Of a DNA stretch of 20,532 nt, positions 8,414 to 16,919 are shown piece by piece. The translations under genes and the position numbers were made by a program. The notes beneath the pieces were generated by a model. The model saw only the letters and a program-made list of their open reading frames with translations, ran no database searches and was not told where the DNA came from. Source of the DNA: Planctomycetales bacterium (GTDB lineage: Bacteria; Planctomycetota; Planctomycetia; Pirellulales; Thermoguttaceae); the NCBI GenBank assembly GCA_007119795.1, contig SKOZ01000098.1, positions 1 to 20,532 on the forward strand, read 5' to 3'. Positions within the stretch are counted from its first letter, which is position 1. Every line of letters starts with the position of its first letter.

Positions 8414-9823
8414 ATGGCAAACCCGCCGAATTCACCCATCCGCCGCCGCCGATTCCTGGCCACCGCGGCTGCCGGGTCCGCCGCATGGGCCGGCCTGGCG
8501 CCGCACGGGCGAGCAGCAGGATCCTCGACGGGGCTGCTGGCAGGGGAGGGCGTTGTCGATACCACGCCCCCCGTGGGAATCGAACTCGGCGGCTTCCACC
8601 GCCAGGCGGGCAACGAACGGCTGGTCGAGGGCATCCGGCAACCGACGGCCGCCCGGGCGCTCGTGCTCCGCTGCGGGGAAGTCGAGACGGCCATCCTGTC
8701 CATCGACGTCGCCACCGTCTCCGGGGACTTTTCGCGCCGCGTGCAGCGGCGCATCGCCCGGCAGACCGGCATTCCCGCCGAGAACGTCCGCGTGTGCGCC
8801 ACCCACACGCACTCGATGCCCGCCTTCAGCTACCTCCGCCAGTGGGGCGCCATCCCGGTCGATTACATGAACGGCGTGGAGCGGCGCTGCGCGGAGGCGG
8901 CGGTGCTGGCCCGGGAGGATCTGGCGCCTGCCCGCCTGTCCCTGGGGAAGAGCCGGGCCGTGGGGGCCAACTTCAACCGCACCACGCCCGAGTTCTCCAC
9001 CGACGCGGAGTTCACCGGCGATTCGACCGACCAGACCCGGTGGCTGGACACGATGGTCCACGTGCTCCTCTTCGAGAGGACCGCCGAGAAGCGCGACCTG
9101 CTCTGGTACCACTTCTCCGCCCACCCGGTCTGCTACGCCGATACCCGGGCCGGCCCCGATTGGCCCGGCGAGGTGGCGGAGCGCCTCCGCGCGGAGCTGG
9201 GGCTGGATCCCTCGTACCTGCAGGGCCATGCCGGCGACGTGAACCCCGGCGACGGCGACCCCTGGCGGGGCGACGCCGGAAAGACGACCCGCGGGGTCTG
9301 CGACGCCGTCGGCCGTGCCGTCGAAGCGGTACAGCCGGTCGAGGTCGACCGCCTCGTGGTACGGACGCGGCCCTTTGGAGTCCCCCTCGACATGGCGCTC
9401 TTCCGCACCTGGCTGGAAGCGTACCGCGAGGATCCCGGCCAATGCGCAGGGGGCCAGTGGGTCGACGCCGCTTTTGCCCAAGATTGGTTCCGCGGCAACG
9501 CCGATCGCGACCTCAGCGAGGACCGTTGGCCGATCGCGCTCAGCGCCCTGGGCCTCGGACCGCTGGGGTTGATCTTCCACCCCGCGGAGCTCTACAGCGT
9601 CTACGGCCTGGCGATTCGCCGCGATTCGCCCTTTGCCGATACGCTGGCGGTCGGTTATACGGACGGGATCATCGGCTATCTCGCCGACCCGGCCGCCTAC
9701 CGCGCCGGCGAATACGCGGCGCTGACGGTCCCCAAGATCCTCGACATCCCCCCCTTCACCCCCGGCGCCGGCCGCGAGACGGCGGCGGCGGCCGTGGCGC
9801 TCTTGAACGACGTCGCTACGTGA
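8414..9823 (+). CDS. Tat-exported neutral ceramidase-like hydrolase
   Basis: A 469-residue protein with a twin-arginine signal (RRRRFLATAAAGSAAW, about 9-25) followed by a domain resembling neutral/alkaline non-lysosomal ceramidase. Expected zinc-site features are present: ATHTHS (129-134), HFSAHPVCY (233-241) and GHAGDVNPGD (271-280), as in members of this family that lack the C-terminal Ig-like domain. Many short planctomycete members carry this annotation without biochemical proof, so ceramide as substrate is a family inference. The ATG follows a strong AGGAGGT. It is 75 bases after the beta-helix gene and likely in the same operon. Its stop overlaps the 3' end of the convergent GTPase gene by 8 bases. 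Confidence 0.88.
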   Translation: MANPPNSPIRRRRFLATAAAGSAAWAGLAPHGRAAGSSTGLLAGEGVVDTTPPVGIELGGFHRQAGNERLVEGIRQPTAARALVLRCGEVETAILSIDVATVSGDFSRRVQRRIARQTGIPAENVRVCATHTHSMPAFSYLRQWGAIPVDYMNGVERRCAEAAVLAREDLAPARLSLGKSRAVGANFNRTTPEFSTDAEFTGDSTDQTRWLDTMVHVLLFERTAEKRDLLWYHFSAHPVCYADTRAGPDWPGEVAERLRAELGLDPSYLQGHAGDVNPGDGDPWRGDAGKTTRGVCDAVGRAVEAVQPVEVDRLVVRTRPFGVPLDMALFRTWLEAYREDPGQCAGGQWVDAAFAQDWFRGNADRDLSEDRWPIALSALGLGPLGLIFHPAELYSVYGLAIRRDSPFADTLAVGYTDGIIGYLADPAAYRAGEYAALTVPKILDIPPFTPGAGRETAAAAVALLNDVAT

Positions 9824-10724
9824 GGTATTTGAGAAGCCACTCGAAGGGCTCGATGATCCCGTGGGGTTCGATGCGCAGGGGGACTTGCCGGCGGCCCTCG
9901 AAGCGGTTCTCGCGAAAGGCACATGCTCCGGCCACGCCGGCGGCGAAGAAGCCGTAGGTGCGGAAGCGGTCGCGGCACTGCTGCCAGAGGCCGGCGGCAT
10001 GGGCCCGGGCGAAGGCCTCCGGGTCGTCCTGGCAGCCGTCGCACTGATCGGCCTTGGTGAGGACCAGGGCCACCGGGCGGCGCGCCCAACCGCGCTTGGG
10101 ATCGTCGTTGAGCTCGCGGAGATAGCTGAGGAGCTTCATGGTGAAGTAGTCCTGCTCCCGCTGGCCGTCGCGGAGCCTGGCGGCGTCGATGAGGACCAGG
10201 GCGGCGGTGCACTTTCGCAGGAAGGAATGGATCACGCGGTAGGCGTGCGGGTGGTTGACCTCCTCGAAGATGGCCTCGCCGGCCATGTCGGGCATGATCA
10301 ACTCCAGGGGGTGCCGCTGGCGGGGGTGGCGGATCTGGCAATGGACCCAGTTCCAATGATCCGGGTCGTTGGTGGTCTTCTCCGGGAACTCGCCGCGGGC
10401 CAGGGCGGCGAGGGTGGTCTGCTGGAGGGTGATCGAGAAGGCACCCCGGGCAAGGACGTGGAGCTTCCGCGCGCGGCGCGAGAGCATGTCCATGAGCATG
10501 CCCAGGTAGACCGTCTTCCCCACGGCGCTGGGCCCCAGGACGGCGACCATCTTCGGGCAGACCTTCTGGCTGTTCGCCTGGTGCGCCAGCGCCATGGGCG
10601 CCAGGCAGTGGGTGCAGAATTCGGCGTCGAAGGTATTCTCCGATTCGCAGATGTAACAGCGGATCGGCAGTGCGTACTGGGCGAGCCGATACGACTCCAG
10701 CGGTTGGATGACGCTCTTGGTCAT
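9816..10724 (-). CDS. Zinc-ribbon P-loop GTPase-like protein (DO-GTPase2-like)
   Basis: A 302-residue protein with an N-terminal zinc ribbon (C23, C26, C37, C40) followed by a P-loop GTPase-like domain: Walker A GPSAVGKT (64-71), a G3-like MPDMAGE (144-150), a G4-like TKAD (223-226), and the hydrophobic strands TAALVLID (173-180) and PVALVLT (217-223). The ending EPFEWLLKYLT and the Walker A followed by YLGMLMDML recall the 'double-GTPase' families described in planctomycete and cyanobacterial conflict systems; the assignment to that family is from memory. The ATG follows GAGGAGG and overlaps the TGA of the SUMF1-like gene in ATGA, so the two are translationally coupled. A role in regulated protein complexes is inferred from the partners. 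Confidence 0.8.
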   Translation of the reverse strand: MTKSVIQPLESYRLAQYALPIRCYICESENTFDAEFCTHCLAPMALAHQANSQKVCPKMVAVLGPSAVGKTVYLGMLMDMLSRRARKLHVLARGAFSITLQQTTLAALARGEFPEKTTNDPDHWNWVHCQIRHPRQRHPLELIMPDMAGEAIFEEVNHPHAYRVIHSFLRKCTAALVLIDAARLRDGQREQDYFTMKLLSYLRELNDDPKRGWARRPVALVLTKADQCDGCQDDPEAFARAHAAGLWQQCRDRFRTYGFFAAGVAGACAFRENRFEGRRQVPLRIEPHGIIEPFEWLLKYLT

Positions 10725-11968
10725 GTTTGGACCTCCTCGGCCGGCGGCGCGCCCGCGGCGGAGCCGTCTTCGTGACTGGCGGACCGGTCGTTCTCCCCCG
10801 TCTCCACAAGCCGCGCCAACACCAGGTCGCAGGCGCCCACGGCGCAGCGCATGCCGACGTTGTGCTTGCGGGCGAGGAGGGTCTCGCCGCTCTGGAACTG
10901 GCAGGTTGCCTGGTTGTCGAAGTACGTGTCGAAGGCGCCTCCGCGGATGCTCTTCATCGGTGTGGGGAGGAGCAGAGGGTCGCCGTGGCAGTCGATCCCG
11001 CGGAAGCTGCTGGCGGTCCACTCCCAGACGTTCCCGATCAACTGGTAGACGCCGCCCACGCTGACTCCCGTGGGGAACTCGTCCACGGCGACGGTCTTCT
11101 CCGGGCCCGACCCCCAGAGGTTGGCGCGGCTGCGGTCCATGACGTCGCCCCAGGGGTACTTCCGTTGGTGGCGGCTCGTGGCCGAGACCGCCACGGGCCA
11201 GCTACCGGCCTTGATCCATTCGGCGTCCGTGGGGAGACGCTTCCCCAGCCAGCGCGCATAGGCGGCCGCCTCGTACCAACTGATGCCCACCACGGGGAGG
11301 TTCTCCTGGCCGCGGAGGTAGCAGCCGCACTTCCAGAACCGCGGGCCGGGCTCGCCGGTCGCGTCGACGAAGTCCAGCACCGCCGGCCAGATGGCCGGGT
11401 CCCAGAGCGGCATCTGCTCGTAACCGCCCGCGGCCACGAACTCGAAGTATTGCCGGTTCGTGACGGGATAGCGGTCGAGAAACAACTGTTGCACGCGGAC
11501 GACGCGCGGCGGCACGGCCGGCTCCCCCTCGCCGGTCTCCCCCTCCTCGTCCCGCCATTCGGGACCGACGGTCACTTCGCCCTCGGGAATCAGGGCCATC
11601 GTCTCGTGCAGGGCCTCGACAGCCTTCTCGAGTTGCCCGGGGGTGAGATTCCCGGCCACCTGCTTCCGCAGCAGGAGGGGAAACCGCCCCTGGGCGAGGA
11701 ACTGGGCGACGAGGGCGTCCGTATCGTTGGGATCGACGGCGCGGTCGGCAACAGCCATGGGGCGAACCGCAGGCTGCTGGTCCTCCTCCTCGGGGGTGTC
11801 GCCGTCCTTTCTGCGCCGCATGGCGGCGATGCGTAGAAGGAGATACGCTCCTCCTACGGCTCCCGCACCGGAGAGCCACAGGCTCGAGACGAACAATCCG
11901 GTGAGGAGGTTGAACGTGCTGAGAGCCGCCGTAGCGGAAAGTACAGGGGGGATTCTCGCTGCGACCAT
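10721..11968 (-). CDS. Membrane-anchored SUMF1/FGE-like protein without catalytic cysteines
   Basis: A 415-residue protein. The N-terminus has hydrophobic segments (about 17-47, LLTGLFVSSLWLSGAG then AVGGAYLLL) followed by RRRK, so it is probably membrane-anchored with the bulk cytoplasmic by the positive-inside rule. A charged linker and helical part (to about 120) lead into a formylglycine-generating-enzyme-type domain: FLDRYPVTNRQYFEF, PVVGISWYEAAAYARWLGKRLPTDAEW, NVWEWTAS, SIRGGAF and NVGMRCAVG. Genuine FGE has two Cys in the GGSYxCHxSYC region; here they are replaced (GGAFDTYFDNQ), so sulfatase activation is unlikely and the domain probably serves binding or scaffolding. An acidic C-terminal tail follows. 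The ATG at 11968 has only a weak ribosome site. It sits between the coiled-coil and GTPase genes. Confidence 0.88.
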   Translation of the reverse strand: MVAARIPPVLSATAALSTFNLLTGLFVSSLWLSGAGAVGGAYLLLRIAAMRRRKDGDTPEEEDQQPAVRPMAVADRAVDPNDTDALVAQFLAQGRFPLLLRKQVAGNLTPGQLEKAVEALHETMALIPEGEVTVGPEWRDEEGETGEGEPAVPPRVVRVQQLFLDRYPVTNRQYFEFVAAGGYEQMPLWDPAIWPAVLDFVDATGEPGPRFWKCGCYLRGQENLPVVGISWYEAAAYARWLGKRLPTDAEWIKAGSWPVAVSATSRHQRKYPWGDVMDRSRANLWGSGPEKTVAVDEFPTGVSVGGVYQLIGNVWEWTASSFRGIDCHGDPLLLPTPMKSIRGGAFDTYFDNQATCQFQSGETLLARKHNVGMRCAVGACDLVLARLVETGENDRSASHEDGSAAGAPPAEEVQT

Positions 11969-12151
11969 GGCATGGCCTTTGGGGTCCGGTATTGCCCTTT
12001 CTTGTCTCAGTGGTTCGGTCGAACGGAAGCCGGAGCCTGCGCCCCGATCTCCGGCCCCAACGCGCCGGGGGCGGATTCGCGCACCAGCCCAACCGGGCGG
12101 GAATGCCGGGCTGGGGGGCGCCCGCTTCGTTTCTCGTGTACTCGGTACGGC

Positions 12152-13393
12152 CTACGCATTGGGGGGCTGATCTTGGGGGGCCCGCGCTGCTCCCGATGGT
12201 CTCTTGCGTCGGCGGGCAAGGTCCTTTTGGAGCATCTCGAACTGGACCATCACGGAATCGAGAACGGCGTCGCCACTGCCCGCTCCCGCTTCCTGGGCCG
12301 GGTCGGCCGTGACGGCGGCTGGTGCAGTGGAGCCGTGAGCGGGGAATTCCACCTCCGGCTGCTGGGCGATCCTTTCGGCGACCCCCTCCAGCAAGCGCCG
12401 CTGGCGGCGGAGTTCCTCCGACCACTCGCTCTGCTGCTGGGCCAGGAGGCGCTTCTGCGACTCGAGGGACTCGGCCAGATCGGCGGCGCGCTGGCGAAGG
12501 GTTTCCAACTCCGTCTCGAGGCTCTGCCGCTCTCCCTCCCAGTGGGATCGCTCCTCTTCGGCCTGGCGGAGACGCGACCACCACTCCTCGACGGCGGCAC
12601 CGGGGGAAGCCCCCTCGGAACTGCCGCGCTCGATGCGTTCCAGGCGGTCGCAGATCTCCACGCGGATCTCGGCCAAGGCGCCGTGGGCGCCGGTCAACTC
12701 GGCAAGCGCGGGGGCCAATTGGGACCATTGCGTGGAAGTCGATTCGGCGAGCGCGGCCACGGCCTCGCGCTGCTGCTGGACGGCGGTCTGCACGTCGCCG
12801 ATCACTCCCAGGAATTCGCCGGGGGAGGCAGCGGGGACCGCTTCGTCCTGGGTTTGCGACTGAAGGAGTTGCTCCAACTGCCGCTCCAGGTGCTCGCTGC
12901 GGTCGAGGAGGCTGCCGCAGGCGGTCTTCACGTCGCTGCCGGCGCCGCAGAGGTCGGCGGCGGCCGCTTCGATGCGACGGCCGGCATGTTCGCTGAGGTC
13001 TTCGACTGCCCGGCGCTGGGCCTCGAAGGCATCCTTCTGCTCGGCAAGAGCGGCAAGAAGATGTTCCACATGGCCGCCTTCGACCGAAGGGGGGGTGGTC
13101 GCGGGCGTGGCGGCCAGACGGCCGAGGTCCTCGCTTAGCTGCTCGCGCCACTCCGCCAGTTCGCGGCGATGGGAATCGAGCTGCGCGGACCGGCGGCGGA
13201 GATCCTCTTCGGCCTCGCGGCGTTCCTCCTGCCACTGCGCGTGGCGCTCCTCGAAGCGCTCGAAGGCGTGGGCCAGGTCGCCGAGCAGGCCGTCGAGGAA
13301 CCGCTCGAGGTCTTCGCGCGCCGTGCGGTGCTCGTCCAGGCATTCCAGGACGTCGCGGTCGCCGGCGAGCGCAGTCAGCGATTCGGAAGACAC
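12152..13393 (-). CDS. Long coiled-coil protein, function unknown
   Basis: About 413 residues, almost entirely charged heptad-type helix rich in Glu, Gln, Arg, Ala and Leu, with several coiled-coil blocks (roughly residues 20-100, 115-195, 205-270 and 285-355) broken by short Pro/Ser/Gly linkers. There is no signal peptide, membrane segment or enzyme motif. I chose the GTG at 13393, which follows a GGGGATAGG stretch; the frame is open to a TTG at 13435 with no ribosome site. The gene lies 183 bases upstream of the SUMF1-like gene on the same strand and is probably the first gene of a three-gene unit with it and the GTPase. A structural or scaffold role in that complex is inference. Confidence 0.82.
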   Translation of the reverse strand: MSSESLTALAGDRDVLECLDEHRTAREDLERFLDGLLGDLAHAFERFEERHAQWQEERREAEEDLRRRSAQLDSHRRELAEWREQLSEDLGRLAATPATTPPSVEGGHVEHLLAALAEQKDAFEAQRRAVEDLSEHAGRRIEAAAADLCGAGSDVKTACGSLLDRSEHLERQLEQLLQSQTQDEAVPAASPGEFLGVIGDVQTAVQQQREAVAALAESTSTQWSQLAPALAELTGAHGALAEIRVEICDRLERIERGSSEGASPGAAVEEWWSRLRQAEEERSHWEGERQSLETELETLRQRAADLAESLESQKRLLAQQQSEWSEELRRQRRLLEGVAERIAQQPEVEFPAHGSTAPAAVTADPAQEAGAGSGDAVLDSVMVQFEMLQKDLARRRKRPSGAARAPQDQPPNA

Positions 13394-13830
13394 GCCTATC
13401 CCCGTCTCGGTTGCCGGTCGGTGTTGCTGTGGCAAAGGAGTATGCGCCGCCGCGGCCGGGACACCGGCTCGCGGTTCGCCGCGCTGCGCGGCAGGCCTGT
13501 GCGATGCTCGCGGATGAGAGGACGGCTCCGAGAGGAGCGCGTCCCGTGTCGCACAAGCCGCCTTGAGAAGCTTACGTCAAGTCGGGAGGGTGAGCAAACG
13601 GCCGGCGCAAAGACACCGGCCAACCCCCTTGGCGGGGAGCGGCGCTGCCGGTTGTGCCGGCGCCGGGGGGCACGCTTCCGCTGGGAGCGGGAAGCGGCTA
13701 GACTGGGCGGGCACGCCGGGCGCACGGGCCGCCCGGCAGCGGCCGTATGCACCGCGATCGGACGGCAGCGCTCCGGCGTGAGACCGGCGCCGGGCCCGTT
13801 CGGTCCCATTTGCCGAGGGAGGTCGATGCG
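13394..13830. other. Divergent intergenic region with an inverted repeat
   Basis: This 437-base gap separates the divergent coiled-coil and oxidoreductase genes and should hold promoters for both. I see no strong sigma70 match. The clearest structure is CGCTTCC-GCT (13673-13682) pairing with AGC and GGAAGCG (13686-13696) with one bulged G. It is followed by a -10-like TAGACT (13699-13704) without a good -35. No gene is supported here. Confidence 0.4.
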
Positions 13831-14946
13831 ATGAGTGAGAAGCAAGTCCGCGTAGCGATCATCGGGTTGGGGTTCGGGGCCGAGTTCATCCCCATCTACC
13901 AGAAGCATCCCCACGCCGAAATGTACGCCGTCTGCCGGCGGAACGAGGCCGAGATGCACCGCCTTGCCGACGCCTTCGGCATCGGCGCCCGCTACACGAA
14001 ATACGAAGAGGTGCTGGCGGATCCCAAGGTCGATTATGTCCACATCAACTCGCCGATTCCCGACCACGCCTGGATGTCGCTGGAAGCCCTCAAGGCGGGC
14101 AAACACGTGATGTGCACCGTGCCGATGGCCACCACCATCGAGGATTGCGAGAAGATCTGCGAAGCGGTGGCGCAGACGGGACTCAAGTACATGATGGCGG
14201 AAACGGTGGTTTACAGCCGCGAGTTCCTCTTCATCAAGGAGATGTACACGAAGGGCGAACTGGGCAAGCTCCAGTACATGGCTGCCTCGCACCCCCAGGA
14301 CATGGAAGGGTGGCCCGAATACTGGGAGCGGATGATCCCCATGCACTACGCGACCCACGTGGTCAGCCCCGTACTGGGGCTGGTCAACGGCCGCGCCGAG
14401 TACGTCTCCTGCTTCGGCTCGGGGACGATCGACGAGCGGATCGCCCAAAAGTCGGGGAACTCCTTCGCCGTGGAGTCGTGCCACCTCAAGATCAAGGACA
14501 GCGACCTTGCCGCGCACATCTGGCGGTTCCTCTTCGACACCGCCCGCCAGTACCGCGAAAGCTTCGACGTCTACGGCTCGAAGAAGAGTTTCGAGTGGGC
14601 GCTGATCGAAGGCGAGCCCCACGTGATCCACACGGCGAAGAAGCCGGAACCCGAGATCCCCGAACGCGTCGAGGTGCCCGACTTCGCCCACCTGCTCCCG
14701 GAGCCCATCCGCCCCTTCACGAGCACCATCCAGGACGCCGCCCACCTCTCCTTCATCCAGGGAGCCGGCCACGGCGGCTCGCACCCGCACCTCGTCCACG
14801 AGTTCGTCTCCGCCCTGGTCGAGGACCGCGATCCCTGGCCCAATGCCGTGACCAGCGCCAACTGGACGTGCGTGGGCATTTGCGCGCACCAATCGGCGGC
14901 CAAGGGCGGTGAGATCGTCCGCCTGCCGGCCTTCACGCTCTCATAA
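13831..14946 (+). CDS. Gfo/Idh/MocA family oxidoreductase with altered EKP motif
   Basis: A 371-residue cytoplasmic protein with an N-terminal Rossmann fold (VAIIGLGFGAEF, 8-19) and the C-terminal alpha/beta dinucleotide-oxidoreductase domain of the Gfo/Idh/MocA family, which oxidises or epimerises sugars and polyols using NAD(P). The family's usual EKP motif, whose Lys contributes to catalysis, reads TVP here (96-98, in KHVMCTVPMATT), so chemistry or substrate may differ. MAETVVYSREFLF and HYATHVVSP (172-180) look like well-ordered active-site segments, so this is not a decayed gene. The ATG at 13831 is preceded by GAGGGAGGT; the frame opens earlier (13747) but the upstream residues are not family-like. 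It appears to be a single-gene unit, with a terminator-like hairpin downstream. Confidence 0.93.
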   Translation: MSEKQVRVAIIGLGFGAEFIPIYQKHPHAEMYAVCRRNEAEMHRLADAFGIGARYTKYEEVLADPKVDYVHINSPIPDHAWMSLEALKAGKHVMCTVPMATTIEDCEKICEAVAQTGLKYMMAETVVYSREFLFIKEMYTKGELGKLQYMAASHPQDMEGWPEYWERMIPMHYATHVVSPVLGLVNGRAEYVSCFGSGTIDERIAQKSGNSFAVESCHLKIKDSDLAAHIWRFLFDTARQYRESFDVYGSKKSFEWALIEGEPHVIHTAKKPEPEIPERVEVPDFAHLLPEPIRPFTSTIQDAAHLSFIQGAGHGGSHPHLVHEFVSALVEDRDPWPNAVTSANWTCVGICAHQSAAKGGEIVRLPAFTLS

Positions 14947-15000
14947 GCGGGTCACCGCCCACGCCGCACCCGGCGGCGGGAACACCCCGACCACGAAAAC

Positions 15001-15030
15001 GGGGCGGGGACGTGCGGCGTCCTCTGCCCC
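15001..15030 (+). terminator. Terminator-like hairpin after the oxidoreductase gene
   Basis: GGGGC (15001-15005) pairs with GCCCC (15026-15030) and GGACG (15008-15012) with CGTCC (15018-15022), closing a TGCGG loop. There is no clear T-run. The rest of the gap 14947-15278 contains only the promoter listed next. Confidence 0.35.
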
Positions 15031-15185
15031 GATGGTTGTCGGTATCGCGGTCGGTGCCAAATGATCGGCCGGTAGCGAAAACAGGACCTTCTCCGTGGGG
15101 ATGGATCGTCGCCAACCAACCCAAGACGAGCAGCCATCGCCCCCCCCATGATGTGTATTCGCCCCATGGTTTTTTGTCTTCTCCG

Positions 15186-15215
15186 TTGGCAGATGGCCCA
15201 AGCGAGAGGTACAAT
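15186..15215 (+). promoter_or_regulatory. Good sigma70-type promoter of the helical-repeat gene
   Basis: TTGGCA (15186-15191, 5 of 6) and TACAAT (15210-15215, 5 of 6) are separated by 18 bases and lie about 63 bases before the GTG start at 15279. Confidence 0.6.
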
Positions 15216-15278
15216 CAGAGCCGAGAGGGGGCCATGTCTGGCCGGCCCCGCCGCTGAATTCCATGGGGAGACGTAGCC

Positions 15279-16862
15279 GTGGGACTCTTCTCTTGGTGGC
15301 AGCAGGGGGAGCAGGCGACCGGGACGGTCGACCTGCGGTCGCGCCGCGGAGGGGAACGGGCCAAGTCGATCTACGAACACCTCTTGGCGCACGGCGATGC
15401 CGAGGGCTTGGGGCTCCTCCCCGGGGGCGAGCGTCTCCCGGACGAGGCCGTGGCCGCGCGGCGGGCCGCCATGCAGGAACAGTCCGAGCCGGCCATCGAG
15501 ACGCTCCTCGGGCTGGTCCGCGCGTACTGCGAGGCCCCGACCGGAGAGAGCTTGCGTGCGGTCTACGAACACGCCGTCCGCCACCCCGCGCTCGGCGAGG
15601 TCAGCGCCCTCTTCACTTCCTTGCTCACGGCCGAAGGTTTGAGCCCCGAGCGCTTGCACCACCTGGCACGGGCGTTGGCCACCGAGGGGGGCGACCGCGA
15701 ACCGGTGAAGTTGGGAATCCTCCTCTTGGGGCTCTTCCGCCGCAGCGAGGACCTGCCCGTCCTGCGGACGCTGGGGCGCCATGAGGAGTTCGCCCGCCAC
15801 GCCGCCACGGCACTCCTGAACTGCGTGAAAGACGGCGAGGAGGAGGTCTGGCAGCTCGCCCGGCATCTCTCGGGCTGGGGGCGCATCCGCCTGGTGAAGC
15901 GGCTGCTCAACACGAGGGACCGGCGCATCCGCGACTGGCTGCTCCGGGAAGGGTTCCGCAACAGCATTAGAAATGAGCACCTGGCGCTCGGCTGCGCGGA
16001 GGCGGGAGGACTTCGCGAGGCCCTCGCGGAGAGCGAAGTCGACGAGGAACTGCTCCTGGCTGCCGGGGAGATTCTCCAGGCACTGCTCAACCGCGACAGC
16101 GCAAAGGGCTCGATCGACGAGTATCCCGAAGGCGTCGAGGTCGTCGAATCCTACCTGTTGCATCTGGAAGGCCGCCCCCCGGCGGTGCCGCACTCCCTGG
16201 CAGTCTCCGCGATTCTCGCCTTCGTCACCGAATCCGCCGCGTTGTGGTCGGCGCGAGCGGCCCGGGGCTGGACAGCCGGGCGCCGTGAGGCCATCGAGGC
16301 GCAGTGCCGCGCGTACCTGGCCCGGCCGGAATGGCCGGCCGTTGTGCGCACTGCGCTGACCGCCGATGACGACGCGTTGTTGGCGGCTGCCGAGCGGGTG
16401 GCGGTCATGCTGGGAATCGTCACCTGGGAACGCCACTGGAAGGTCCTGCTCGAGTCGCCGCAGAGCCCCCTCCGTTGGCGGGTGGTCATTGCCCAATGTC
16501 CCGACGGGCATCTCACGCAGGTGGTCTCGCTCGCCGAAGAGCGGCTGCCGTTGAAGCAGCTCGCCCGCGAGGCGGAGGACGCCGCGGAAATCGAGAGCCG
16601 CACCCGGGAGCAGGCCTGCCTGGCCGCGGTGCTCAAGGCGGTGGCGCGAACGCCGGGGCTGGGACAAGACCTGATCAAAGTGGGACTGCGGTGCCCCCTC
16701 ACCGAAGCTCGGGCGGCGGCCGTCGAAGCACTCAGCCAATGGGGCCCCGAGCAGTTTCCCGAAGGATTGAGGCATACACTGGGCTTTGCAGCCTCCGTCG
16801 AGCCGGTCGAAGCCATCCGTAGTGCGATGAGGTCGCTCTTGGCGGGCGAGCGATCCACCTGA
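15279..16862 (+). CDS. Large all-helical (HEAT-like?) protein of unknown function
   Basis: A 527-residue protein that I do not recognise. It begins MGLFSWWQQ and continues as alternating amphipathic helices with many Leu, Ala and Glu. Stretches such as EFARHAATALLNCVKDGEEEVWQLA and TEARAAAVEALSQWGPEQFP look like HEAT or ARM-type helical repeats. LLPGGERLPDEAVAARRAAM (about 47-66) is a distinctive conserved-looking block. There is no signal peptide, membrane segment or enzyme motif, so a cytoplasmic protein-binding role is the most that can be inferred. The GTG start is preceded by GGGGAGA. It has its own promoter and is separated from the selenoprotein genes by another promoter, so it seems to be transcribed alone. 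Confidence 0.82.
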   Translation: MGLFSWWQQGEQATGTVDLRSRRGGERAKSIYEHLLAHGDAEGLGLLPGGERLPDEAVAARRAAMQEQSEPAIETLLGLVRAYCEAPTGESLRAVYEHAVRHPALGEVSALFTSLLTAEGLSPERLHHLARALATEGGDREPVKLGILLLGLFRRSEDLPVLRTLGRHEEFARHAATALLNCVKDGEEEVWQLARHLSGWGRIRLVKRLLNTRDRRIRDWLLREGFRNSIRNEHLALGCAEAGGLREALAESEVDEELLLAAGEILQALLNRDSAKGSIDEYPEGVEVVESYLLHLEGRPPAVPHSLAVSAILAFVTESAALWSARAARGWTAGRREAIEAQCRAYLARPEWPAVVRTALTADDDALLAAAERVAVMLGIVTWERHWKVLLESPQSPLRWRVVIAQCPDGHLTQVVSLAEERLPLKQLAREAEDAAEIESRTREQACLAAVLKAVARTPGLGQDLIKVGLRCPLTEARAAAVEALSQWGPEQFPEGLRHTLGFAASVEPVEAIRSAMRSLLAGERST

Positions 16863-16919
16863 AAAGTGGGGGCCTTCTCGTGCTGGTCGCCTTCTGCTCG
16901 GTTTGAATCGGTCCGGTCA

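Noticed and set aside
10727..11836. A long plus-strand open frame under the SUMF1-like gene
   Set aside because: The minus-strand product has clear FGE-fold motifs and an ATGA-coupled neighbour; the plus-strand product is a shadow.
11202..13556. A 784-codon open frame on the minus strand
   Set aside because: The product is Arg/Pro/Gly-rich low complexity and lies in a shifted frame under the coiled-coil and SUMF1-like genes, which have real domain patterns. It is a high-GC shadow.
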